From Hydnum rufescens UP504 (lineage: Eukaryota > Basidiomycota > Agaricomycetes > Cantharellales > Hydnaceae), in contig MU129424.1 of assembly GCA_014904985.1 (NCBI GenBank), positions 1 to 15,504 of the forward strand: a stretch of 15,504 nt of DNA. The letters are read 5' to 3'. Numbering within the stretch: the first letter of the stretch is position 1; each line of letters begins with the position of its first letter. The translations under genes were made by a program, and so were the position numbers. Positions 8,135-15,504 of the stretch are shown piece by piece. The notes under the pieces were generated by a model. That model was not told where the DNA came from. It saw nothing but the letters and a program-made list of their open reading frames with translations, and ran no database searches.

Positions 8135-10599
8135 CTACAAAAGATATTCAAGAGACTGTTCCTCTTGGATATAATAGCAGGGTTCAGGAAGGTTAAGCTC
8201 TAATTCCAATCACCACTTTCCATCAACGAATCCAAAGTGCTGATGGTCCTGCTGAATGAGCCCTTGAGAAAATCCACACCATTTGGCTGCCCATGATGCA
8301 ATAGTGTGAAGAATTGCATCATATGGGCCATTAGTACAACATAAAGGGACCACGAACTTGCATGCAACATGGCCTGGAAACAATGCAATGTGTGCATGCA
8401 TCAGCAAAGCCAGTCAGTGCCAGTGAATTGAGCAGGTTGTAGATTTGAGTTTCTGCTCTAACATATCTCGCAACCATGCAGGTGAGAATTGAACAACTGA
8501 AAGCTTGGGGAGATGAAGTTGATGCAAAGGGGGATTGAGACTGGGGTAAGGTGCAGGTACAGGAGGGTATTTTAGTTGTTCAAGGAACTGGTACCTCCAT
8601 TGCTTTTGAAGCAGCCCACTCCCTGGTGTGGTCATGTCGATGAGGTGAAGTTCCATCACAGGAGGGGCATATTTGAGCAGGTCCTCAAGCTGACGTAAGG
8701 AGTGAGGGTTGGCATAGAGTTCGGCAACATAGGTAGGTGAGATGGTGTACTGGAACATGCTGAGAGATATTGTTGATGCATCTTGAGTACACTTGTGTGC
8801 ATCATATATGCCACTGATATCTGAGTTGAGCATGGTGCTCACTTGATTCATCCAGTATTCTGATTTGAACAGAAGGAGAAGGCACTTGTTCTCAGTTGGT
8901 GGATGTATACCAATGAGGTGCTGCGATTTAAACCTTTCAAACCACTCGGAGAGGATGAATGAGCTGAGAACAGGGCCTTTGACTGTGAGGAAAACCACTG
9001 TTTGATAGGTACAGGAGGGTCCATGGTCACTGGCTCTGTGAACAAATGCAGTGCTTGACCAGAATCAGTCCTATGGGGCAAGGGTGAAGGAGGGGGAGAG
9101 GGTACAATATTGCTGATCGTCGGTATTGAGACCAAGGATTTGCTTGATTGAGACTGTGGAGATATGGCAGGGACATTCAATAGGGACTATAGTGTATAGA
9201 TGTTGTTATCTGGGCAAGATGAAAAACTCAGAAAACGTGCCTTATACAGTGCTGGATTGGGCAAAAGCTTCTGGAGTCACTCCCCGAATACCTCTTTGAG
9301 CCTGCAAAGAAGGTCCATATAATCACCCACGTGTTCATTGATAATATGAAAAACAACATCCTCAATGGGGAGGTCAGATGTTTCGCATGCCAGCATAATT
9401 TGGCAGTCCAATGGATTCCCCATTCACATAGGAACACAAACTCAAATCATCTGGATTTGGGAGGCTTTCTGAGCTGATCGAAGGGCCAATTGGATTTCTG
9501 GCTTGTGAGAGTCTTGGTGATAGCCATTTGGTGTGTGGTCGAAGTGCCTCCACACCTCGCTCTTCACACAGAAAATGGGGACCCCATCTGCAATGAGCTC
9601 CTCCACCCATGGGGAAGATGGTAAGGGATACTTGAGCACAGTCCCAACCATGTGGTCATCTATGCCATATACAAAATGACATGATCCCACCACTGCGCGA
9701 AGGGTCTGATAAAAATATAAAGTGCGACATGCAGCTACCTCATATGAGTAGCACAATATGTTATGCATGGCTTGTTGAAGATGGGGGAGGTGGTTGAATC
9801 CATCATGAAGAGCGATTTGGAGTGAATGCAGATCTTCTGGAAGTTCTGATACTAATTTGACATTCCATCGGATACCAAGCAATTTCCATGCATGAAATGA
9901 GTCTTCAGCCCACTGGGAAAAGTTGGTGAGATCATCAATGTATGAGTGATCAAGATGGAACATATCATTGCAGGAGATAATTCAAGAGTCGTCACATGTT
10001 AGGAAGAGCTGAGTATCAATGTCTCTTTTGATATATGGTAAGTGGGGTGAGTTGAGGGAATAAGTTGTGGGGTATTGAGTATAGTCTCACAGATCGAAGG
10101 GCACTTTGTCATCTTTCCAGGAGTAAGCAGTCCATGATCCTGTACCAATGTGCACCCCAGAATATAGGGATGCACCATCAGAGGCATGTGGGTCACTGAA
10201 GGGATGTCTGAAGAATACGAATGCTCTCAAACTATTCATAAATGCTAACCCCCAAGCAATTTGGAGGTATATAATTGGAAGGGTTGATGATTTCAGGTTA
10301 ACTGCAACACAGCAAGTATTAGTAACTGTAATTAACCATTTGGGGGGCATCCTACCATGATGGAGTGAGGCTGAAAGCCTTGCCAGATCCTGAGTAGAAG
10401 GATATGCTGATGGATTGAGACCACATGCTGCCTCCATGACTCTTTGGTCCTTTGTCCATGTGAGTGGAGGAGCTTGATGAGCAAGCGTTGATTCTAGTGG
10501 GTCACTCAGAGCCCCTGAAGCATCTTTACCTTCATTGATCTTGTGGTGTTCATGCTCTTTAGAGGTTTGCAAAGGTTTTATGGACTTCTTGGTTGCCAT
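8135..10599 (-). pseudogene. Unrecognised two-exon gene upstream of KDZ, inactivated
   Basis: Exon 1 (10599-10091) starts MATKKSIKPLQ and is open for about 170 codons. A 66-base intron (10090-10025, GTGAGA...AAAAG) joins it in frame to exon 2, which continues as DIDTQLFLTCDDS, HLDHSYIDDLTNFSQWAED, a middle block with SYEVAACRTLYFYQ, GIDDHMVGTVLKYPLP and GVPIFCVKSEVWRHF, then IEDVVFHIINEHVGDYMDL. Within this one frame are TGA stops at 9982-9984, 9442-9444, 9424-9426 and 9277-9279, all plausibly former CGA, and a TAG at 9187-9189. A proline/serine-rich linker follows (about 9180-9000), then a frameshift near 8900-9000 into a second long stretch (SEWFERFKSQ, FQYTISPTYVAELYANP, ELHLIDMTTPGSGLLQKQW) with TGA at 8414 and 8210 and a final TAG at 8135-8137. 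I recognise no domain. The gene ends 73 bases before the KDZ start on the same strand, suggesting a transposon passenger protein. That role is inference. Confidence 0.65.
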
Positions 10600-11126
10600 T
10601 GAGATGATTTGGTGACATGAGCTTGGGGTTTGCCATCATGGAGCTTTGAATCCAAGTTGCTGGTGCCGATTCTCCAGGATGATAATGGACTACCAGTTTC
10701 TACCTCAAACTTCTTGTGTATTTATCATTTCATCATTCCCTTTTATCCTGCAGCAGAAAAAATCCCCAATGTATAATGTCACAAGAGGGTGGCAGTTGCC
10801 AAAGGCCCAAAGCAGTCTGAGATTATGTGATCAATTGCATTCCAAGTGGCGAGAGCAGAGAAGGGGAACTAGCAGGTAACTGCTGCTACTGCTGTACTTT
10901 GGGAATTAAGCCAACTTCAGAGCACACAAGAAACTCAGAGGAAAGACTATGCCACTCAGCCTTGGGTGCATGTTTTTTGAGTCAAGTTGAGGTGTTTCTG
11001 TGACTCCCCAGTCACAATCAAGTCACAGGAGTCAGCAAAGGCACAACAGTTTATACAATTTAGCACTACATATGTAATTACACGGTAAGACCACTGTAAG
11101 ACTACTGTAACCTGCAACTACTTGGA
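10600..11126. other. Intergenic stretch without genes
   Basis: This stretch is upstream of the minus-strand gene starting at 10599. No convincing promoter element could be singled out. From about 10980 it becomes rich in AGTCA and GTCAC motifs. The short plus-strand frame at 10646-10879 has no family resemblance and is not called. Confidence 0.5.
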
Positions 11127-11178
11127 AATCACAAGCAGTCACAAGAAGTCACAAGAAGTCTTGAGAAGTCACAAGTTG
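11088..11178. repeat. AGTCACAAG and ACTGTAAG short direct repeats
   Basis: A 10-base period is visible at about 11127-11178: CAGTCACAAG, AAGTCACAAG, AAGTCTTGAG, AAGTCACAAG. Just before it, ACTGTAAG and ACTACTGTAA repeat (11092-11110). Related GAGTCAAGT motifs recur at about 10980, 11197 and 11657-11675. They could be subterminal repeats of a transposon, but no element ends were identified. Confidence 0.65.
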
Positions 11179-11892
11179 CACTGACTTTGTCTGAAAGTCA
11201 AGTCAAGTTGCCTGTGGATCATCCAGATCCTGAGACTTCCATGACTCTGCCTGTGTTTGACTTCTGGATGGTAGATGCAAGACCAAAAGAATTTTGAATT
11301 GGAACCATCACTGCCACTTGCTATAGCACTTGCCAGCCTATATTGTAGTTATAGGAGAAATGCAGAATGTCACCCAGCCAGTAGACCAGAATGGGAAGCT
11401 GTTATATAACTGAGTGATAAGAACAAATGAACACAGAATGCCCTTATATTTATGTAACCAATTACTATCATATATTGACCATAATTTCAGTCACACATGA
11501 GAGCAACTTTGTTCTGACTTCCAGAAACACGTTCTGGCTCAGGTCAGGGGTTTCTAAAAAATAAATTCCCTTGTTGACAAACATTTGGTCAAATTCATGG
11601 AAGCATGCCCAGTATTTACAAGTACAGTAGTGTTGCTGTGACTTGCTCAACTGAATTGAGTCAAGTCAAGTCGAGTTGCAGAGTCATCACCAACTACAAC
11701 AGATGATGGAATTTTTTTACCACAGTATGAAAGAAAGGACAATAAAACAATAGAAGTCATTGGACTCTAAGCAAAAAGTGGTGTGATAGGAACACCACAA
11801 GGCTATCTTTTTTTTGCGACTTCGAGTCATGGCATCACTACTTGAAGTACACAACTTGGTCGTGCCTCTGGCTGCAATTGGGTCTTTCACAC
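11179..11892. other. Non-coding stretch
   Basis: Only short frames occur. AGTCAAGTCAAGTCGAG at about 11658-11675 echoes the repeats to the left. A minus frame (12046-11717) overlaps the first copy of the direct repeat below and shows no protein signature. Confidence 0.45.
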
Positions 11893-11970
11893 CTACATCC
11901 CGCACTCTGAGGCTATTCAACCTGGATCCTTTGCCACCTAGCCATGACCCCAGATGAGAGATTATCTGAC
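11893..11970. repeat. Direct repeat, copy 1 (about 78 bases)
   Basis: It shares CATCCCGCACTCTGAGGC, CTATTCAACCTGGATCCTTT, CACCTAGCCATG and AGAGATTATCT with 12178-12257. Copy 2 has a few extra bases after GAGGC and after CCTTT. Confidence 0.85.
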
Positions 11971-12177
11971 TGACAGACACCGAGGAACAAGCCTCAGACA
12001 TTGAGTCACATGTTCTCAACTTGAAACGCTCGACTGAACCTCTCATCCATTGATCCTATTCATCAGTTTCACATTAACTTTTGCACCCGCACACCTCCCC
12101 ATTTGCTCTTTCTGTTAGTCCAAAGAACAATGTACTTGATGTAATGTTATGCATCTTTCACAAAATCATGTGGCCTG

Positions 12178-12257
12178 CATCCCGCACTCTGAGGCACCAG
12201 TCTATTCAACCTGGATCCTTTGGCCCCACCTAGCCATGGCCACAGAGATTATCTAAC
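12178..12257. repeat. Direct repeat, copy 2 (about 80 bases)
   Basis: Same orientation as 11893-11970, with starts offset by about 285 bases. A TATATATATA tract follows immediately at 12263-12272. The copies may be remnants of a short mobile element or a tandem duplication of about 285 bases whose remainder has diverged. Confidence 0.85.
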
Positions 12258-12576
12258 TCAAGTATATATATATGAATTATGCTCTGAAACCTGAGAAGAA
12301 TGAACCATGGCAAGCCTGCTGTGTGGGAGAATACAATGGGATGGCCAAGTACTGTGCCATTTTGACCAGTGGTTCATCAAACAAAGAAATCTATTTTTAC
12401 AAACACCTGATGTGAACCCTGCCTGATGAGGCTCAGAGTGCATTTCACCAGGGGTACTGGGGTCAGCAAAAAGTCATTGTGACAAATGACTGGACCATTG
12501 GTTGGAATAGGCAAGGAATGTATTTCCAAAAGCACACATGAATTGGACTCCAAAGTGAGAAGGAAAGAAGGCTACT
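12258..12576. other. Stretch without recognised features
   Basis: Apart from a TA dinucleotide tract at its left end, nothing is supported here. The minus frame 12443-12258 has no protein signature. Confidence 0.4.
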
Positions 12577-12869
12577 CTATCTTTGCGTCTCCCTTGATAT
12601 GAAGTCAGAAATAGCAGAACCACTAATGTCATGAATCCCCTTAATGGCATGTTCCATGGCTTTGAGAGATTGAAGCAATTTGACATTCTCCTGCACAAGC
12701 TCCTCATTTCTTTTGATGAAGCATCTCTGATTCTCTTTGGTTTGAAGGCGAGTAGCATCAGCAGTCTCATGAGCAGCCTCCAGCATGGCAATCAGGATGG
12801 TGGATGGGAGGTGACTGAGGGATTGTTGTTCATTGGCAGAATGAGACGGGGTACCCCCCACACAAGTCG
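12577..12869 (-). CDS. Putative coiled-coil protein exon
   Basis: About 95 codons are open up to a TGA at the left end. The middle is a clear amphipathic helix: MLEAAHETADATRL, then CFIKRNEELVQENVKLLQSL and KAMEHAIKGI, typical of a coiled coil. A likely intron precedes it on the minus strand (12931-12870, 62 bases: GTAAGA donor, GCTAAT branch-like motif, TTAG acceptor). The upstream exon does not join in frame with the small gene at 13303, so the two are listed separately. No family is recognised. It could be the C-terminal part of a truncated protein. Confidence 0.4.
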
Positions 12870-12987
12870 CTAATGTAAGAAACTCGGCATTAGCAACTCA
12901 CACATGACTCTGGAAAATGAATCCATCTTACTCATTCATGCAACTCAAGATGGGGTACTGGGTGTAATGGGCTGAGTGACCAGACAA

Positions 12988-13303
12988 TTATTTCCAGACC
13001 ACACTATGGATCAGGTCAGAATCTCTGTGTAAAGATGAGTCACATGGCATACAGAAGAAATTGCAGTGGGTCAAGGTTCTGAAGTTCAAGCAACCCCAAA
13101 ATCCACAGCCAGGATTTTGTGAATCGACTCCACTGAATTGATGGACAGCTGTTCAAAGGAGATGAGAAGGGAGTTTGGTGATCTTCGGCCCAGACAGACT
13201 CACCAACAAGATCCCCAGGACAGTTGCAAAGGATGTCTCCACTGGGGGAAAGGAAAACAGCTCTGCCTTGAATCTCAGCATGGTCAGGTGTCATGTTGGA
13301 CAT
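12988..13303 (-). CDS. Putative small spliced gene, function unknown
   Basis: An ATG at 13301-13303 starts MSNMTPDHAEIQGRAVFLSP. A textbook-looking 55-base intron (13203-13149, GTGAGT...TTTGAACAG) joins GDLV to a cysteine-rich second exon (DSQNPGCGFWGC, HCNFFCMPCDSS) that ends at TAA 12988-12990, giving a protein of about 85 residues. Without splicing the frame also stays open to 13040. No known family is recognised. The cysteines (seven or so in 50 residues) could bind metal or form disulfides, but no defined spacing was recognised and there is no clear signal peptide. Confidence 0.35.
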
Positions 13304-13377
13304 GGGACAAAGTGATTTGCATGCCCTTAAGGCCGAGCAAAAGGTGAGGGTTTGAATGGGATAGGGTACCCAAGGAT

Positions 13378-13417
13378 ATCCTAGGATATCCTAGAAGGGC
13401 CTAGGATATCCTAGGAT
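13378..13417. repeat. Perfect inverted repeat, 17-base arms, 6-base loop
   Basis: The left arm (13378-13394) is ATCCTAGGATATCCTAG and the right arm (13401-13417) is its exact reverse complement, with AAGGGC between them. Each arm is itself built from the palindrome CTAGGATATCCTAG, so alternative hairpins and a cruciform are possible. Confidence 0.9.
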
Positions 13418-13449
13418 AATCCCAGCCTGATCTTGTGACTAGAAATTGA

Positions 13450-15040
13450 GGATTTGGTTCTAGTGCCTGCCACATATATGAGGAGTGAAGTTTTTCATGT
13501 CTGCACTATCCCTCTTCTTACAAGCTTCATCTTTTCTCTGCTGTGCATCATGTGTGCTGCAAGGTGATTCCTCAACTTGTACACCATGAACAGGGCAGGG
13601 CAATTTGGGTTCTCAATCACCTACTTACTCTCTCATATTACCAGGGGTACATGTCTAGCACTGGGCCTACTTCTGGTTAACAGTGAGTCTTTCTTGCACC
13701 ACCATATCTCATGCACATCACAAGGCAAGATTTTCGCTTGGGTGCCATGAGTATGGGTGGATTCTCATAGTTGTTCAGCAGCAACAATCATCCCCAGCAC
13801 CTTACCAAGCCCCCTGTCATGAATCAAAGGTGAGCTATTATTCCCCTGAGCGAGCCCTCCATATCTCGTGCATGCCACAAGCTGGTCACCTGGCTTGGAC
13901 ACCATGAATATGATGGGGACTCCATGCCCACTCAACACATCCTTATAACCTGTTTGCTTTTGTGACAGATGCTGCGCTTTCCAATCATTCATCAAAGGTG
14001 AGGGAATCCCAATCACCAATCCCCCATATCTCATGCATGGCGCAAGGTGGTTGCATGGCTTGTGCACTGTGAATACGGTGGGGATCTTGTGCACGCCCTT
14101 TGCAACATGGACTGATAACATGCTCGATTCTGTAATAGGTATTAGGGTTCTCCCTGGTATTGATCTACAGTGAGTGACTGCCAATACATGTCCCTTGATG
14201 CCTCACATGTGTCGCAAGGCCATTATCTGGCTTGCATACCATGAGCATGGCAAGGCTCGCAGTTCTTCAGCAGGTACTGACAAGATTCTCACCTATTAGA
14301 ACAGGGGACATGGTACTAGTGCTTGGTCAGTCATTTATCAGAGGTGAGCCCCCCTAAAGTATTGTATTGGTCTCTACTTAGTGACTGAGAATATCCCAGG
14401 ATCTCCATAAGAGACAGTGAAGCTGTGACCAGCCAGGGGTTGTCCAGCCATGTAAGGTGAGGTTTTCTGGTTGGTTGCGCCTCCATATCTCATGCATGTC
14501 ACAAGGCAGTTTGTCTCCTTGGGCACCATGAATCTGCTCTAGCTTTTCTGAATGTCTGGTGAAGCTTACAAGAGGGAAAGTTTCATTGCTTTAGTCAATA
14601 TTGAGGGTGCAGTTGGCAGCTGTGATCGCTCATAAAGGTAAGTTGCTAATCAATCGTTCAACCTCATACATATCTCATGAAGAGTTCACTTAGGAATATG
14701 GTGTTGCTACCTGCCAGTAGTGACAAGGAATTGGTGCTAGAAAGGGTGAGTTTTTGCAGATAGCTTGGTGCCCTTGGAACTCAAGCCTTCGAAGTCCCAG
14801 GCCCCTTTGGAAAGTTCTGCTGGGGACAGTTCTTGCCTGTTGGTCATGAGTAACCCACCTCATCCCCAACCTGGCACTCTGTGGGAAATGTGCCAGCAGG
14901 GGGATGTGGAGTACCTGAATCTCTGTGTATACTATCTTAGGTGGTGGTTCAAGTCCCTTGGAGTCAGGGTGGACTCGGTGTTTGCTACGGCTTTTGTAGG
15001 TAGTGGCCTCTGCATAGGCACCAGAAAGATACTAATTTAG
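13450..15040 (+). CDS. Putative micro-exon gene with repeated introns
   Basis: Consensus-like donors and acceptors on the plus strand define exons 13450-13484, 13645-13682, 13782-13829, 13969-13997, 14139-14169, 14305-14343, 14437-14456 and 14595-14637, and a long one from 14760. Joined, they give one frame open from 13645 to the TAG at 15038, apart from a TGA at 13820-13822 (possibly a former CGA). Short landmarks are LALGLLLVN, STLPSPLS, NHSSKVLGFSL, MVLVLGQSF and, in the last exon, PLELKPSKSQAPLESS and LWEMCQQGDVEYL. No family is recognised. The first exon is the least certain, and alternative acceptors exist for exons 3, 6 and 7. I chose those keeping the frame, which weakens the openness argument. 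The coding end may lie beyond a further intron. It could be a decayed gene. Confidence 0.4.
13542..14703. repeat. Dispersed repeat core in successive introns
   Basis: A core of roughly 55-60 bases, CATATCTCATGCATGTCACA then AGG, a variable segment, and CTTGGGCACCATGAATATGG, recurs at about 13542-13600 (weak), 13702-13757, 13859-13915, 14025-14082, 14200-14252, 14483-14535 and 14666-14703 (weak). The CAAG of each core lies at 13560, 13721, 13878, 14043, 14215 and 14502, mostly 157-172 bases apart. Each core sits 20-50 bases after a donor-like GTGAG or GTAAG (13683, 13830, 13998, 14170, 14457, 14638). The intron-like segment at 14344-14436 lacks it. Confidence 0.75.
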
Positions 15041-15504
15041 TCCAAGTAGAGAGCAGAGGTGATTGTATCTGTTCAGTTCAATGCAGAGGAGTATGTATGA
15101 TGACTGTTAGGAGGTTGGGTCAGTCGGGGCATAGGTGGAGGGGTAGGGCCTGGATTTTGCCATATACATGAGGCTGCTCATTGGAGCATGGCGAGTTTGG
15201 TACCAGGTAAGCAGCTTTGTTCAAGTGTGTATTGCTTTCTGATAATGACAGCTGTAGAGTGGGCATTAATTGCAACATGTTGCTTGGAGATGAAGATGCC
15301 TGGCCCTTGCAGGATGTGGGTGTGCCCCGCTATAGAAGAAGGGTTGGGAGCTCTGATGACTGTCAAACCAAAATCTGGTTCAGCCAGTGTGTAGATGGGA
15401 GACTGTATTTCTGTTGTTATTTGTTGGGTTGGTTCACTTCAATGGTTGATCACACTCTGCAAGATGTGTATGGTGTTCAGTGGAGAATAGGATGGGATAT
15501 GGAC
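15041..15504. other. Right end, no firm feature
   Basis: A plus frame (15188-15394) encodes a short partly hydrophobic peptide (LIMTAVEWALIATCC) and contains a donor-like GGTAAGC at 15206-15212. It could be another exon of the gene to the left or chance. No other feature is supported. Confidence 0.3.

Noticed and set aside
9187..9189. TAG stop as another CpG-decay nonsense change
   Set aside because: Neither CAG nor TGG as precursor would place the mutated base in a CpG, so this stop needs another explanation.
8135..10599. A TET/JBP dioxygenase carried by the KDZ element
   Set aside because: Such pairs are known in basidiomycetes, but no HxD...H metal-binding arrangement or related motif is visible in the frame.
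11717..12046. Minus-strand 109-codon frame as a gene
   Set aside because: It overlaps a direct-repeat copy, has low-complexity composition and no motif or supporting splice structure.
12869..12988. Joining the small spliced gene and the coiled-coil exon into one gene
   Set aside because: The likely intron 12931-12870 does not preserve the reading frame between them, and a TAA at 12988-12990 intervenes.
13542..14703. CRISPR-like array
   Set aside because: Units are about 160 bases, degenerate and of uneven spacing, in a eukaryotic intron-bearing context.
14746..14759. A donor GTGAGT followed by TTTTTGCAG as a separate intron
   Set aside because: It would be only 14 bases long, too short to splice. 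I instead pair the acceptor at 14759 with the donor at 14638.

Overview
The window looks like transposon-rich, repeat-rich chromosome of a basidiomycete fungus, most likely an agaricomycete. The evidence is short introns of about 50-140 bases with GTRAG donors and YAG acceptors, strong CpG depletion outside one segment, and a minus-strand KDZ (Kyakuja-Dileera-Zisupton) transposase with a CxC-type cysteine-rich N-terminus, as found in mushroom genomes. No rRNA, tRNA, CRISPR array or bacterial signal was seen. Nearly every long gene is broken.

Layout from left to right. 6-452 is a tandem satellite of about 127 bases with a nested 63/127/256-base organisation. 592-898 (minus) is a possible acidic coding exon. 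900-1800 is non-coding, perhaps an old LTR remnant. 1805-8061 (minus) is one decayed KDZ transposase gene carrying an internal duplication: copy A (1936-4094) and copy B (5045-7200) are the same 2.16 kb segment in direct orientation, separated by an unrelated 950-base insert (4095-5044). The transposase N-terminus (7200-8061) is attached only to copy B. Its C-terminal tail (1805-1935) is attached only to copy A. 8135-10599 (minus) is a second decayed gene of about 800 codons with no recognised family. It lies 73 bases upstream of the KDZ start on the same strand, so the two may be one transposon cassette. 10600-12576 holds only short repeats. 12577-13303 (minus) holds two small putative coding pieces, one a coiled coil. 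13378-13417 is a perfect inverted repeat. 13450-15040 (plus) reads as a gene of very small exons whose successive introns share one repeated core. The last 460 bases hold little.

Two signals stand out. First, the two KDZ copies differ almost only at ancestral CpG sites, often as TG in one copy against CA in the other. This records methylation-type deamination of both copies on both strands after the duplication. The same process explains the recurrent TGA stops, the loss of a catalytic aspartate in copy B and the stops in the neighbouring gene. The insert kept its CpGs. Second, the plus-strand gene at the right end looks like a run of introner-like introns at mixed phases. This is the best candidate here for something undescribed, but it rests on splice sites chosen by eye.

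All alignments were made by hand and all family calls are from memory of motifs. No search was run.
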